A stretch of 64,000 nt of DNA from Ralstonia pickettii (lineage in GTDB: Bacteria; Pseudomonadota; Gammaproteobacteria; Burkholderiales; Burkholderiaceae), in the NCBI RefSeq assembly GCF_000607165.1, contig NZ_JFZG01000024.1:806001-870000 (forward strand), written 5' to 3'. A model generated the notes under the pieces. The model did no database searches. It was not told the origin of the DNA and was given only the letters and a program-made list of their open reading frames with translations. Positions within the stretch are counted from its first letter, which is position 1. The number at the start of each line of letters is the position of its first letter. Shown here one piece after another: positions 11,058-20,701 of this stretch. The position numbers and the translations under genes were made by a program.

Positions 11058-12638
11058 ATGACCTGGCTTGCTGACCCGTCCATCTGGATCGGCCTGTTCA
11101 CCCTGGTGGTGCTCGAGATTGTTCTCGGCATCGACAACCTCGTTTTCATCGCCATCCTGGTCAACAAGCTGCCGCCAGTGCTGCGCGACCGTGCCCGGAT
11201 GATCGGGCTAGGCCTCGCCCTGCTGATGCGCATGGTGCTGCTGGCCGCTATGTCGTGGCTGATCGGGCTCACCAAGCCGCTGCTCACGCTTGGGCCGGTC
11301 GATCTGTCGGGCCGGTCAATCATCCTGCTGCTGGGCGGTTTCTTCCTGCTGTTCAAGGCCACCTCCGAGCTGCATGAGCGTCTGGACGGCGAGCCGCAGG
11401 ACGAAAGCCATGGCACCGGTCACGGCAAGTTCTGGAATGTGATCGCGCAGGTGGTGATTCTCGATGCGGTGTTCTCCATCGACTCCGTCATCACCGCCGT
11501 GGGCATGGTCAACGATTTGCCGGTGATGATGACGGCCGTGGTGATTGCCATGGGCGCCATGCTGTTTGCCTCGCGCCCGCTGACGGAGTTCGTCAACGCG
11601 CATCGCACGGTGGTGGTGTTGTGCCTGAGCTTCCTGCTGATGATCGGCTTCTCGCTCGTTGCCGAGGGCCTGGGCTTTCATATTCCGAAGGGCTATCTGT
11701 ATGCGGCCATCGGCTTCTCCATCCTGATCGAGTTCTTCAACCAGGTGGCCCAGCACAATACCGTGCGCTACGATCGTCGCCGCCCGTTGCGCGAGCGCAC
11801 CGCCGATGCGGTGCTGAGCCTGCTGGGCGACCGCCGTGGCGCGCCGGCAGAGTCCGAATCGCACGAGGCCGCCTCGCACGACGCTGGCCAGTCCGTGCCC
11901 GAGACCGTGTTCCGCCCGGAAGAGCGCAGCATGGTCAGCGGCGTGCTGGACCTGGCCGAGCGCTCGGTGCGCTCGATCATGACGCCGCGCCACGATATTT
12001 CGTGGGTGGATCTGGATGCCGACGTGTCCATCACGCGCAAACTGTTGCTGGCTGTGCCGCATAACCAGTTTCCGGTGTGCCGCGGCGGGCTGGATGACCT
12101 GGTTGGCGTGGCGCGCGCCAAAGACCTGATGGGCGACCTCGACACGCGCGGTGCCATCGACGTGGAGCGCAGCGTCAAGCCTGCGCTCAAGGTGTCGGAC
12201 AACGTCGGCATCCTGCGCCTGATGGATAAGCTCAAGCGCGCACGCGGCCGCATGATGTTGGTGACGGATTCGCTGGATGTCGTGCAGGGCGTAGTGACGC
12301 CCATCGACGTGCTCGAAGCCATTGCCGGTGAATTCCCCGATGAAGACGAACGCCCGGGCGTGGTGGAAGTCAGCGATGGCTGCTGGGAAGTGGCCGGCGA
12401 GGCTGACCTGCGCCGGCTCGAAGATGTGCTGCATGTCGACTGGCTGCTTGACGAAGGCGGCAGCGCCACGAGCCTGGGCGGCTACCTCTTCAATCAATGG
12501 GATCGCCTGCCCGAGGTGGGCGATACGCTGGTGCGCCACGACCTGCGTTTCGTGATCCTTGAAGCTGGCAGCCGCCGCATCGTGCGCGTGCGCATCGAGC
12601 GCATGGAAGATGTGACGGCACCCGAGGCGGAAGCCTAA
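11058..12638 (+). CDS. TerC-domain membrane protein with CBS pair and CorC/HlyC domain (YoaE-like)
   Basis: A 526-residue inner-membrane protein. The N-terminal 230 residues form a TerC domain with about seven hydrophobic helices and the acidic signature residues in [12 protein letters not shown] and [10 protein letters not shown], which are thought to bind metal. A cytoplasmic linker (about 240-300) leads to a CBS pair starting near [16 protein letters not shown], and the C-terminal 80 residues are a CorC/HlyC-type domain. This layout is that of E. coli YoaE and YegH. TerC proteins have been linked to metal (manganese, tellurite) handling; CBS pairs usually sense nucleotides. Its stop codon overlaps that of the convergent exporter gene by four bases. 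Confidence 0.85.
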   Translation: MTWLADPSIWIGLFTLVVLEIVLGIDNLVFIAILVNKLPPVLRDRARMIGLGLALLMRMVLLAAMSWLIGLTKPLLTLGPVDLSGRSIILLLGGFFLLFKATSELHERLDGEPQDESHGTGHGKFWNVIAQVVILDAVFSIDSVITAVGMVNDLPVMMTAVVIAMGAMLFASRPLTEFVNAHRTVVVLCLSFLLMIGFSLVAEGLGFHIPKGYLYAAIGFSILIEFFNQVAQHNTVRYDRRRPLRERTADAVLSLLGDRRGAPAESESHEAASHDAGQSVPETVFRPEERSMVSGVLDLAERSVRSIMTPRHDISWVDLDADVSITRKLLLAVPHNQFPVCRGGLDDLVGVARAKDLMGDLDTRGAIDVERSVKPALKVSDNVGILRLMDKLKRARGRMMLVTDSLDVVQGVVTPIDVLEAIAGEFPDEDERPGVVEVSDGCWEVAGEADLRRLEDVLHVDWLLDEGGSATSLGGYLFNQWDRLPEVGDTLVRHDLRFVILEAGSRRIVRVRIERMEDVTAPEAEA

Positions 12639-13543
12639 GACGTCGTCGATATTGCTGGCCGTGGCGCACGCGCCAAGCCAAGGCTGAGCACCGCTGCCAG
12701 CACGCAAGCAATGCCACCGACCTGGCGCGTGCTGACGGCCTCGCCGAGCAGCGTTGCTGCAAATGCCATGGCTGCCACAGGTGCCAGCGCGGTAAACAAC
12801 GAAGCCTCTGCACCGCTCACGCGTGCGGCCCCGGCATACCAGAGCACAAAACCACCGACGGTCGGCACGATGGCGTAATACGCCACGGCCATCAGCGCGT
12901 GCGTTGCCTGCGCCGATGCGTGCAACTGCCACGGCGCTTCCCACAGCGTGGGCAGCAGCGCAGTCAGCAAACCGAATGCACTCATCAATGCCGACAGCGC
13001 AAGCGGTGGCACCGGCGTGCGCAGCCGCTTGTTAAGCAGGATGAAAAGTCCCTCGCACACCACTGCGCCCATCACCAGTACATTGCCCAGCAGCGGATGT
13101 GTCGCGTCTCCGCGCGGCTGCAGGGCGATGGCCAGCACGCCGGCGGTGGCCAGCGCAATCGCTCCCAGCACCGCGCGCCCGGGCCGTTCGCCCAGCAGCA
13201 CGATGGCGATCAGCGCCGACATCACCGGTAGCGTGCCGATGATGACCCCCGCATCTGCCGCTGACGTGTGCCGCAGCCCCGAAATGAGCAGCGTCGTATA
13301 GCCCACGCTGCCGGCAGCCGCCTGCACGAAAAGCAGGGCCCACTCCCTGCGTGCGAGCACGGGCCAGCGCGTGCGGGTCATACGCATGATGAGCAGGAAT
13401 AGCGGTAGCGCCATCGCAAAGCGCAACGCTGTCGCCGTAAATGGCGGCAGGCCCGCCGCGATGATCTTGCTGGCCGCCACGGTGCTGCCCACCAGCACCA
13501 TCGCCAGGGCAAGGTAGAAACAACCTTCGAGTCGTTTGGACAT
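12635..13543 (-). CDS. EamA/DMT family permease
   Basis: A 302-residue membrane protein with ten hydrophobic segments arranged as two EamA repeats, of the drug/metabolite transporter superfamily (RhaT/YdcZ type). Typical features are [13 protein letters not shown] in the first helix and the [23 protein letters not shown] segment at the start of the second half, split here by the usual charged loops. The ATG at 13543 is chosen because it directly precedes the first helix. Family members export amino acids and other metabolites; the cargo is unknown. The AraC gene 86 bases upstream on the same strand probably controls it. Confidence 0.85.
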   Translation of the reverse strand: MSKRLEGCFYLALAMVLVGSTVAASKIIAAGLPPFTATALRFAMALPLFLLIMRMTRTRWPVLARREWALLFVQAAAGSVGYTTLLISGLRHTSAADAGVIIGTLPVMSALIAIVLLGERPGRAVLGAIALATAGVLAIALQPRGDATHPLLGNVLVMGAVVCEGLFILLNKRLRTPVPPLALSALMSAFGLLTALLPTLWEAPWQLHASAQATHALMAVAYYAIVPTVGGFVLWYAGAARVSGAEASLFTALAPVAAMAFAATLLGEAVSTRQVGGIACVLAAVLSLGLARAPRPAISTTS

Positions 13544-13629
13544 ATCGCATCCTGCGTGTGTGGAAGCCGCAGGATGGGCCCGCGCGATGCGCGCGTCTTG
13601 AACGAAATTGCAGCGGGGGGAGGATGCGG

Positions 13630-14457
13630 CTAGCGCGCCGCCGCGACCATGCCCGGCGACACGCCGTACTTGCGGACGAACTGCCGCGTCATGTGGCTTT
13701 GATCGGCAAAACCGCATGCGGCTGCCACTTCCGCCAGCGGCTCGCCTTGGGCGATCAGGCGGCGCGCCAGGGCCACGCGCCGTTGTACCTGATAGGCGTG
13801 AGGCGTGAGGCCGGTCACGCGGGCAAAGCCGCGCAATACCTGGAAGCGGCTCAAACCTGTTTCCTGTGCGAGGTCGAGCAGGGAGATGGCCGCCGCCGGG
13901 TCGTCATCGATGCGGGTTCGGGCAAGCCGGATGGCGTCGGGGGCTGTGTCAGTGTGGTGGTTGGTGCGGTCGTTGGCGGCGTGCAGCGCGTCTGCCAGTA
14001 CGGACAGCAGCAGCTGCTCGCGCAGCAGTGCATCGCTTTGAGCGGCGGGCACCGTCATCTGCGCAAACAGCAGGCGCATGCGGGGGGCGAGGTCTGCGTC
14101 GTGGATGACAGGGCGGTCAAACTCAGCGTCGCCGTAGTGGCCGGGGTGCAGGTCCGTCGCCAACTCGGCGACCACGCCGGGGTCGAGGTAAAGCATGCGC
14201 CATGCGCGGCCGGCATCGCCGATGGGTGTGCCATCGTGCACTTCAAACGGATTGACCGTGATGACGTCGCCTGCGCCGGCTTCTACCGTGCCGCGTCCGC
14301 TGAATGATCTCTGCGCCCCGCGATCAACGATGCCGATGCCGAACTGGCCATGCGTGTGGCGCGGGAAGGTGTGGCCGGAGTCTGCGGCGACGGCTTCCAC
14401 GCCGCGCATGGCGCAGCGATGCATCGAAAACGCGAGGTTGGCCGGCCGGCTGGGCAA
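13630..14457 (-). CDS. AraC family regulator
   Basis: A regulator of about 275 residues with an N-terminal cupin-like sensing domain (RHTHGQFGIGIVDRG and VNPFEVHDG) and two C-terminal helix-turn-helix motifs (LLDLAQETGLSRFQVLRGF and EVAAACGFADQSHMTRQF). It lies just upstream of the EamA permease on the same strand, a common pairing in which the regulator controls export of its ligand. The frame opens with TTG at 14457, preceded by AAGGAA about seven bases upstream; an ATG at 14424 would shorten it by eleven residues. Confidence 0.85.
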   Translation of the reverse strand: MPSRPANLAFSMHRCAMRGVEAVAADSGHTFPRHTHGQFGIGIVDRGAQRSFSGRGTVEAGAGDVITVNPFEVHDGTPIGDAGRAWRMLYLDPGVVAELATDLHPGHYGDAEFDRPVIHDADLAPRMRLLFAQMTVPAAQSDALLREQLLLSVLADALHAANDRTNHHTDTAPDAIRLARTRIDDDPAAAISLLDLAQETGLSRFQVLRGFARVTGLTPHAYQVQRRVALARRLIAQGEPLAEVAAACGFADQSHMTRQFVRKYGVSPGMVAAAR

Positions 14458-14670
14458 GGGCGGTTCCTTGTGAGGGGATACGCGAATCCATGGGTGTGCA
14501 GCGTGGCAGCAGCATACGCTTTCTTCGCATTTCGCTCATTTTTTGCGCGCAGGCGGTTGGTATGCTGGCGCTTTCTGCGGCAGCACGCCCGGTAAGATGA
14601 GGCCGTGCCTGCTGCCGGGCAGCGCGGGAACCGCTTCCGCTAGTGGTGCCCGGCAGCCCCTGACTGATCC

Positions 14671-16227
14671 ATGCGCCCGTCTTTCGGTATTACCTCCAAG
14701 CTGTTCGTTGCGTTGTTCATGCTGAGCATCGTTGTTGCGCTCGCCATGGGCGCGGCGGTGCGCTGGCGCTTTGACGCCAACTTTCTCGACTACGTGAACG
14801 CGCGCGAATCCGAGCGCATGGCCGCGCTCGCGCAGGGTGTGGAGGCCGCCTACACGCAGCACGGCAACTGGGATTTCCTGCGCGACGATCGCACGGCGTG
14901 GTTCCGCCTGCTGCGCCGCGAAGGCGCCCGGGCCCGAGCCAATGGCATGGGCGGCGACCGCTTCGACCTGCCACCAGGTCATCGCTTCGATACACTCCCG
15001 CCCGGCCCGGACCGCGGCATCGACAGAGACATGCCGCCGCCGCCCGGCCCGCCTCCGGCAGGGAGCATGCCGCCGCACCCGCCCAGCGAGCCGCCGATCC
15101 CGCACTCGCCGATCTGGCTGCTTGATGCGCAGCGCAACGTCATCATTGGCGACGGGCCGCCCCTCGGGCCGAACGCACGATGGCAGGAACTGCGCCACAA
15201 CGGCCAGACCGTCGGCTGGCTCGCCATGCCGCCGCGCGTGCGTGTGCCCGAAGGCGCCGACCAGGCATTCCAAGCGCAGCAGTTGCGCGCCACATGGATC
15301 ATCGCGGGGCTGTCGGTTCTGCTGGCGGCGTTGGTGGCGGTGCTGCTCGCACGCGGCCTGCTGGCTCCGATGCGCCGGCTGACGGATGCCGCACGCCGCA
15401 TGGCCGACGGCGACTACGCCACCCGTGTCGACGTGCATTCGCGCGATGAACTCGGCGGGCTCGCGGCGGATTTCAACCACCTTGCCGCGTCGCTGGAGGC
15501 CAACCAGAAGATGCGGCGTCAGCTCACGGCGGACATCTCGCACGAACTGCGCACGCCACTGGCCGTGCTGCGCGGTGAACTGGAAGCACTGGAAGACGGC
15601 GTGCGCCCGCTGACGGCCACCTCGCTCGCGTCATTGCAGGCGGAGGTGTCGACGCTCAGCAAGCTCATCGACGACTTGTACGAACTCTCGCTGGCCGATG
15701 TGGGCGCGCTCGCTTTCCACATGGAGCCGCTGGATTTGGCCGATACCGTGTGCAGTGCCGTGCAGGGCTTTACGCCGCGCCTGATGGAAAAGAGCATCGC
15801 GTTGCAACTGGACATGCCGGAGGCGCCGTCGCAGGAAACGATGGTCAAGGGCGACGCGCAGCGTCTGCGGCAGGTCATGCAGAACCTGCTGGAGAACACG
15901 CTGCGCTATACCGATGCCGGCGGCACGCTGCGTGTGCATGTGCATCAGGACGGTGACTGGCAGCAGATCGACGTGCAGGACAGCGCGCCGGGTGTGCCCG
16001 AGGCGATGCTGCCGCGCATCTTCGATCGCCTGTTCCGCGTTGATGCCTCACGCAGCCGGGCGCAGGGCGGGGCTGGCCTGGGCCTGAGCCTGTGCCAGAC
16101 CATCATCGCCGCACACGGCGGCACCATTGAAGCCAGACATTCGCCGCAGGGCGGGCTGTGGATCGCCATTCGCCTGCCTATTCTTGATGTGCTTGATCCG
16201 CTAGCCGACCATGATTCTGATCATTGA
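14671..16227 (+). CDS. baeS: BaeS-like sensor histidine kinase
   Basis: A 518-residue membrane sensor kinase. A first membrane helix (about 10-32) is followed by a periplasmic domain, then a second helix (about 210-232), HAMP (with RRMADGDYATRV), HisKA with phospho-acceptor His291 in SHELRTPLAVLRGE, and an HATPase domain ending in GAGLGLSLCQTIIAAHGG. The layout and the partner regulator match the envelope-stress pair BaeSR. Unusually, the periplasmic domain contains a run (about residues 105-150) made largely of Pro with scattered Met and His. It overlaps the response regulator gene by 17 bases, so the two are translated together. Confidence 0.85.
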   Translation: MRPSFGITSKLFVALFMLSIVVALAMGAAVRWRFDANFLDYVNARESERMAALAQGVEAAYTQHGNWDFLRDDRTAWFRLLRREGARARANGMGGDRFDLPPGHRFDTLPPGPDRGIDRDMPPPPGPPPAGSMPPHPPSEPPIPHSPIWLLDAQRNVIIGDGPPLGPNARWQELRHNGQTVGWLAMPPRVRVPEGADQAFQAQQLRATWIIAGLSVLLAALVAVLLARGLLAPMRRLTDAARRMADGDYATRVDVHSRDELGGLAADFNHLAASLEANQKMRRQLTADISHELRTPLAVLRGELEALEDGVRPLTATSLASLQAEVSTLSKLIDDLYELSLADVGALAFHMEPLDLADTVCSAVQGFTPRLMEKSIALQLDMPEAPSQETMVKGDAQRLRQVMQNLLENTLRYTDAGGTLRVHVHQDGDWQQIDVQDSAPGVPEAMLPRIFDRLFRVDASRSRAQGGAGLGLSLCQTIIAAHGGTIEARHSPQGGLWIAIRLPILDVLDPLADHDSDH

Positions 16228-16870
16228 AGACGAACCCAAGCTGGCCGCATTGATGACCGACTATCTGCGCGCCGCTCACTACGAGACCGAGTGGCTGGCC
16301 GATGGCACGCATGCAGCGCAGCGCATTCGTGAGACCGCGCCCGAACTCGTGCTGCTCGACCTGATGCTGCCCGGCAAGGACGGCCTGGAGATCTGCCGCG
16401 AGGTGCGCGCGTTCAGCGAGGTGCCCATCGTCATGGTGACGGCGCGCGTGGAAGAAATCGACCGCTTGCTCGGCCTTGAGCTTGGCGCTGACGACTACGT
16501 TTGCAAGCCATTCAGCCCGCGCGAACTGGTGGCGCGCATCAAGACCATCCTGCGCCGCGTACAGCGCGGTGGCGGCATGCCGGAGAGCGCCTTGCAGATC
16601 GACGGCGCCGCCTATGCCGCCACGCTGCGCGGCCAGCGCCTGGACCTCACGCCGGTGGAATTTCGTCTGCTCGCTGCGCTGGCGGGCGCACCGGGGCGCA
16701 TTCTGTCGCGCTCGAACCTGCTCGAGCAGATCTATGACGACCATCGCATCGTGACCGACCGCACGGTCGATACCCACATCAAGAACCTGCGCCGCAAGAT
16801 GGAACAGGTGAGCCCGGGTACCGAGATGATCCATTCCGTCTATGGCGTGGGTTACAGGCTCGACGCCTGA
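16211..16870 (+). CDS. baeR: BaeR-like OmpR-family response regulator
   Basis: A 219-residue response regulator. The receiver has the acidic pocket (EDEP), phosphorylated Asp50 in LLDLMLPG, and GADDYVCKPFSPREL, which is close to the BaeR version of the Lys loop. The C-terminal winged helix shows LTPVEFRLLAALA and the recognition region VDTHIKNLRRK. It partners the kinase encoded just before it and probably activates the Spy-like gene that follows 105 bases downstream, as BaeR does for spy in enteric bacteria. Confidence 0.88.
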   Translation: MILIIEDEPKLAALMTDYLRAAHYETEWLADGTHAAQRIRETAPELVLLDLMLPGKDGLEICREVRAFSEVPIVMVTARVEEIDRLLGLELGADDYVCKPFSPRELVARIKTILRRVQRGGGMPESALQIDGAAYAATLRGQRLDLTPVEFRLLAALAGAPGRILSRSNLLEQIYDDHRIVTDRTVDTHIKNLRRKMEQVSPGTEMIHSVYGVGYRLDA

Positions 16871-16975
16871 GGTTCAAGAAAACTCCTCTGTTTGCCCACC
16901 TTTCGTGCAGGGCCGATGGCTACAGTGAACGTATGGCCGGCGTGTTCGGCCGACGATCTCATGAGGAGCCTCAAC

Positions 16976-17530
16976 ATGACCGCTGTGACTTCCCGCGTGG
17001 CCGGTATTGCCGCCGGACTTTTGCTTTCGTGCGCCGCGTTGGCCCAGACCGCCGGCCCCGGCGCCGTTCCGCTCTCGCCCATGCCACCCATGTCACCACA
17101 TGGTCCGGGCATGATGGAGCGCGGGCCAGGCATGGGCCCAGGCGGCCCACGTGGCATGGGCCCGCATCATGGCGGCGCGCCCTTTCTGCGTGGCCTGAAA
17201 CTGAGCGAAGAGCAGCGCGACAAGATCTTCGCCATCGAATATGCACAGATGCCCGAAGCGCGAGAGCAGCGCAAGGCCATCGAGCATGCGCGCCGCGATC
17301 TGCATCAGATGGTGGCTTCGGGTCAGTATGACGAAGCGCGTGCGCGCAGCCTGACTGAATCGCTGGGCCGCGCCGTTGCCCGCGAAGCGCAACTGCGCGC
17401 GCAGGCCGGCGCCAAGATCATGCAGGTGCTCACGCCCGAACAGCGCAAGCAGGTGGGCGAGCGTGAAGCCCAGCGCGTGGCGGAACTCGAGTCCGGCGAA
17501 GGCGGGCCGGAACCGGTGCCGATGATGTAA
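16976..17530 (+). CDS. Spy/CpxP-like periplasmic chaperone
   Basis: A 184-residue exported protein with a signal peptide (about residues 1-24) and the LTxxQ-type fold of the Spy/CpxP family. Visible hallmarks are LSEEQRDKIFAIEYAQMPE, AREQRKAIEHARRDL and LTPEQRKQ, in long amphipathic helices. These ATP-independent chaperones protect unfolded proteins in the periplasm. The region after the signal (about 30-65) is very rich in Pro, Met, Gly and His, unlike enteric Spy, and could bind metal. The ATG at 16976 is favoured over 16892 because an AGGAG site lies just before it and the signal peptide starts there. It follows the BaeSR pair and is its likely target. Confidence 0.85.
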   Translation: MTAVTSRVAGIAAGLLLSCAALAQTAGPGAVPLSPMPPMSPHGPGMMERGPGMGPGGPRGMGPHHGGAPFLRGLKLSEEQRDKIFAIEYAQMPEAREQRKAIEHARRDLHQMVASGQYDEARARSLTESLGRAVAREAQLRAQAGAKIMQVLTPEQRKQVGEREAQRVAELESGEGGPEPVPMM

Positions 17531-17596
17531 TTCAGGACTGGCCCAAAGATAGGGAATCGGTTCTCTGTCCGCAGCGGACGGCCCGTGAACGGATTC

Positions 17597-18037
17597 CTAG
17601 CGGTAGACCACCACCGGTACGTGCGCGTAGGTCAACACCTTGCGCGTCTCGTTGCCGATCAACAGTCGCCCCATCAGGCTGCGGTGCCCGTGCGATGCCA
17701 TGAAGATGACGTCGCACGCGTGCCGCTTTGCCGCATCGAGGATGCCCAGATAGGGCTCGGCAAACTGCGTTACATCGCTGTCGAACTGCACGCCTTCTTC
17801 GCGGGCGCGCTCTGCAATGCGGTCGATGCAGTCCTTCGCGTAGCCCTGCACCGTTTCCATGTAGTGCGCATGCGGACACTCGCCCACGCCGGCCGAATAG
17901 GCCATGTTGGGGAATTCTTCAATGCATGTGTAGGCGGTGAGGCGGCACCCGGTGGCGTGCGCCAGCTTGAGCGCGCCGTCGATGGCCTTGCGGCATTGCT
18001 CGGAGCCGTCGGTCGGCAGGAGGATATGGGTAAACAT
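17597..18037 (-). CDS. Universal stress protein UspA family
   Basis: A single-domain universal stress protein of 146 residues. It opens with the family strand FTHILLPTDGSEQ and ends with MASHGHRSLMGRLLIGNETRKVL and VPVVVYR, covering the usual nucleotide-binding loop, though the Gly-Ser step of the ATP motif reads Gly-Asn here. Such cytoplasmic proteins accumulate in starvation, oxygen limitation and other stresses. The ATG at 18037 is preceded by GGAGA. The gene appears monocistronic. Confidence 0.88.
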   Translation of the reverse strand: MFTHILLPTDGSEQCRKAIDGALKLAHATGCRLTAYTCIEEFPNMAYSAGVGECPHAHYMETVQGYAKDCIDRIAERAREEGVQFDSDVTQFAEPYLGILDAAKRHACDVIFMASHGHRSLMGRLLIGNETRKVLTYAHVPVVVYR

Positions 18038-18192
18038 GGCGGTCTCCATGGGGAACCCATCTCCACGTTACTGCGCCCACCGATGCGCCTCTATCGTGGA
18101 AAACGCTAGTCCAGCGCAGCTTTTCGGCTGAGTTGGACGACCAGACGATCGCAATGCACGGTCGTTCGCATATTGACGTGGCAGATTGCGGC

Positions 18193-19110
18193 CTAGCCCC
18201 GTTGCCACGCCTGCCGATAGCGTGACGGCGACGCGCCAAGCTGCAGCGCGAATCGCCGGCTGAAATGGCTGGCGCTGGCAAAGCCGCAGCGCTCGGCAAT
18301 CGTCGCCAGCGCAAGGGTGGTTGTGCGCAGCAGCGCCTGCGCGCGCGCCATGCGCTGCTGCATCACCCACTCATGCGGCGCCGCCCCGAAAGACGCCCGA
18401 AACATCCGCGCGAAATGGAATTCCGACAGGTTCGCTTCTGCCGCCAGTTGTCCGAGTGACAGGGGCAGATGCAGCTCGGCATCGATGCGCGCGGCAATGC
18501 GCCGGCACACGTGCGGCGCCAGTCCGCCGCGTACGGCCAGCGCCCGCGTGCGGCCCTGGGTCTGCACGAGATACGACAGCGTGTCATTGGCCAGCGCGTT
18601 GGCGCGCATGCGGTCGTCCAGGTCGGTCCAATCGAGCTGGGCGATGTTCGCGCAAGCTTGTGCGAGATGAACGTCTTCGATGAAGGTGCGGTCGTGCAGT
18701 GTGAACAAGCGGGGCTCTGCGTCGAGCAGGCGTACGGCGTGTCCGGCCAGCGCGTCGGGCGGGAAATACAGGTGAACGAAACGCATCGGCTGCTCGATCA
18801 CCCAGCTCGACTGGTGTTCGGCCGGCAGCATGCACACGCGCCCCGGTGCGCCGAACAGGTGCGGCAGATCTTGCCGGTGCGTGGTGTAGCCGCCTTGCAG
18901 ATAGACCGACAGCGTGTGGTGCTCGGGCTGGATGTAGCGCGCCTCGTCGTGCTCGTTGCGCCAGATGGCGGCGGTCACGCCGTCGCCCAGATTCGTCACG
19001 CGCTCGAGTGATGCGCGCGAGCCGCGCGCAAGCGTGCCGAAGACGCTCGCGTCTGCGGTTACGCGAGGGTCGGCAGGTTGAGACGAAGGGGGCGTGGGGG
19101 CGGGGCGCAC
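18193..19110 (-). CDS. AraC family regulator
   Basis: A transcription regulator of about 305 residues. The N-terminal two thirds is a ligand domain with a short cupin-like core (HTLSVYLQGGYTTHR, RVCMLPAEHQSSW). The C-terminal 100 residues form two helix-turn-helix motifs (LGQLAAEANLSEFHFARMF and LATIAERCGFASASHFSRRF), typical of the AraC/XylS family. The frame starts at a GTG at 19110 without a clear ribosome site. No obvious target gene lies beside it, so its regulon is unknown. Confidence 0.85.
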   Translation of the reverse strand: MRPAPTPPSSQPADPRVTADASVFGTLARGSRASLERVTNLGDGVTAAIWRNEHDEARYIQPEHHTLSVYLQGGYTTHRQDLPHLFGAPGRVCMLPAEHQSSWVIEQPMRFVHLYFPPDALAGHAVRLLDAEPRLFTLHDRTFIEDVHLAQACANIAQLDWTDLDDRMRANALANDTLSYLVQTQGRTRALAVRGGLAPHVCRRIAARIDAELHLPLSLGQLAAEANLSEFHFARMFRASFGAAPHEWVMQQRMARAQALLRTTTLALATIAERCGFASASHFSRRFALQLGASPSRYRQAWQRG

Positions 19111-19162
19111 GCGTCGATGTTACCAACGATGGCACCGCGACGCGACGCAAAGAGCCCGGGTG

Positions 19163-19594
19163 CTATCCGCTGCAGAGCTGGCGCGCCACCTCGCCCGCCA
19201 GCCCGACGCCGTCCACGCGTTGCCAGCCCGCATCGTTGGCGATCTGTCTTTCGCTGACGGTCAGCGCGCCTTGATACAGCTTGGCTTGCGAGACCGAGAA
19301 CTGCCGGCTGCGGCAATCGACGGTGTACAGAAAATCAGCCATGTCGCCGCGGAAGGCGCCGAACATCCGTTGCAGCGAACGCATGCCCGCGCGGTTCGAC
19401 GCTTCTACGCGCACCCACGCGCTGACCGGGCCGCTGGGCATGCGCTGGATGCTGCCGACGTCGAGCGACGCGTGACTGTCCGGTTGGTCGGGCAGCGGGA
19501 TCCAGCGCTCAGCACCGGCCACCGGCATGGACAGCGCTGCCAGCGCCGCCAGCATGCCGGTCACGGCACGGTGTGTGACGCCGAAGGATGTCAT
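19163..19594 (-). CDS. Small exported protein, surface-adhesin E-like
   Basis: A 143-residue protein with a signal peptide ending near AGA at about residue 28. The mature part has a W...PLPDQPDSHASLDVGSIQR opening and an YTVDCRSRQF segment, resembling the small beta-sandwich surface-adhesin protein E family common in Burkholderiaceae. Its role is not known. The ATG overlaps the stop of the upstream gene (ATGA), so the two are translationally coupled. Confidence 0.55.
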   Translation of the reverse strand: MTSFGVTHRAVTGMLAALAALSMPVAGAERWIPLPDQPDSHASLDVGSIQRMPSGPVSAWVRVEASNRAGMRSLQRMFGAFRGDMADFLYTVDCRSRQFSVSQAKLYQGALTVSERQIANDAGWQRVDGVGLAGEVARQLCSG

Positions 19595-19989
19595 CGGGGC
19601 TTGCCACCCGGTACGGGAATGGCAATCGAGTCGGAATGGCTGCAGGCCATCATCACGCCTGCCTTGTCGACGTCGATCATCACGGTGCCCGGCTTGTCGG
19701 CCGTGCTGGGCGTGGCCGCGAGGCTGCCCGACAGCCGCTGCATGATCGCCCGGCAGGTCGGGGCCGTGGAGGCAACGGTCGTGGCTTTGGCTGTCTTGGC
19801 GGCCGGAATTGGGGCGGGTGCCGCAGCAGCAACGGGTGGACGACTGGGGGCAGGGGCTGCCGCGGCCGCGGGCGGCGTAGAAGCGTGCGCACGCGGCAAC
19901 GCAACAAGTACGGCCAGCACGCTCACGGTAATCAGCAACCGCGTCGTGCGCCGTGAAAGCGATCGATTGGGGGGAGACAGAGACGGCAT
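19591..19989 (-). CDS. Hypothetical exported Ala/Pro-rich protein
   Basis: I do not recognise this protein of 132 residues. A basic start and hydrophobic segment (about residues 12-35, ending AHA) look like a signal peptide. A linker of Ala and Pro with Lys follows, and then a small domain with two cysteines (APTCRAIMQRL and VMMACSHSDS) that may form a disulfide in the periplasm. It is coupled to the next gene by an ATGA overlap, so the two probably act together in the envelope. Confidence 0.5.
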   Translation of the reverse strand: MPSLSPPNRSLSRRTTRLLITVSVLAVLVALPRAHASTPPAAAAAPAPSRPPVAAAAPAPIPAAKTAKATTVASTAPTCRAIMQRLSGSLAATPSTADKPGTVMIDVDKAGVMMACSHSDSIAIPVPGGKPR

Positions 19990-20395
19990 GACAGTCCAGG
20001 CACAGGCATCCAAATTGCGCCTGCTAGGTCACGGGACAGGCGCGCTCTTTCGACCAGTAACGGCACGCCGCGCCCGAACTTGACGCGGCAATCTGCCTCA
20101 TGGGTCACTCAAGCGTGATTTTGCCTGCGCAAAATACGTCATGTGAACGACATAATCGTGCAGGCTGGAACATTCTCATCAATGTAGCGACCAATCAATA
20201 TGCCGGGGAGATTTTTCCGACGTCGTCGGCATCGTGAAACGAACCGCCCGTAAGGTTCGCACATGCAGGCGATGTAAGCAGACGGGACAAGCAGCAACGG
20301 GGTTCGTGCAGTGCCAAAACAAATGGGTCGGCGGGAATGAAAATGCGATGGAATATCCGGTCTTTTCCGCCCTTTGTTTTTCCAAGGGGGCCACT

Positions 20396-20526
20396 ATGAT
20401 TCACAACATGGCGATGCGATGCAACTTTGCGTCGTTTGCCTCATGGGTCGGTTCTCCTCTCTGGAACAGATCGACACGGTCCAGAGATTTCAACCCGCGC
20501 CTCGTCAACTGAGCGCGGGTTTTTTC
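20396..20526 (+). ncRNA. Candidate small RNA or attenuated leader
   Basis: The segment has two stacked hairpins, the second being a textbook terminator. It also contains a 38-codon open frame starting at the ATG at 20396 behind a GGGGG ribosome-like site and stopping inside the terminator loop at 20512. It could be a small RNA with its own promoter or a leader peptide with a terminator that controls the GGDEF-EAL gene 176 bases downstream. The 5' end is not known. Confidence 0.3.
20493..20526 (+). terminator. Rho-independent terminator
   Basis: ACCCGCGC (20493-20500) pairs with GCGCGGGT (20513-20520) around a twelve-base loop and is followed by a run of T. No annotated gene ends just upstream of it on this strand, which points to an unannotated transcript. 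Confidence 0.75.
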
Positions 20527-20701
20527 TTGGGTTATGTCAACGTCGGGTGGCCTCCACACGCCCCTCAGGGCGATCGCACGCAGCACCCTTCAGTTTTTCA
20601 CCGGCGCGCCGTTGTGGTTAGGGGCGAGACACCTGTAGTCTCCCTCTCGCTTTCCCATTGCCACTGCTGTTGCTGTTATCGCTCAAGCCATCGCATTGCC
20701 C

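Larger units (their letters stand above)
19990..20701. other. Long structured intergenic region (712 bases)
   Basis: No ordinary gene is visible between the exported-protein pair and the GGDEF-EAL gene. The stretch from about 20100 to 20400 is richer in A and T than the neighbouring genes. It holds a perfect six-base hairpin (CGAACC 20240-20245 with GGTTCG 20254-20259), a seven-base hairpin (CTCTGGA with TCCAGAG near 20460-20487), a strong terminator (20493-20526), and a small hairpin CGCCC/GGGCG (20559-20572). Such a cluster fits a small RNA or a regulated leader. Confidence 0.4.

Noticed and set aside
20240-20259. A GGTTCG hairpin resembling a tRNA T-arm
   Set aside because: No acceptor, D or anticodon stem can be built around it, so it is not a tRNA.
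20380-20526. Cyclic di-GMP riboswitch before the GGDEF-EAL gene
   Set aside because: The conserved GEMM core is not found; only simple hairpins are seen.
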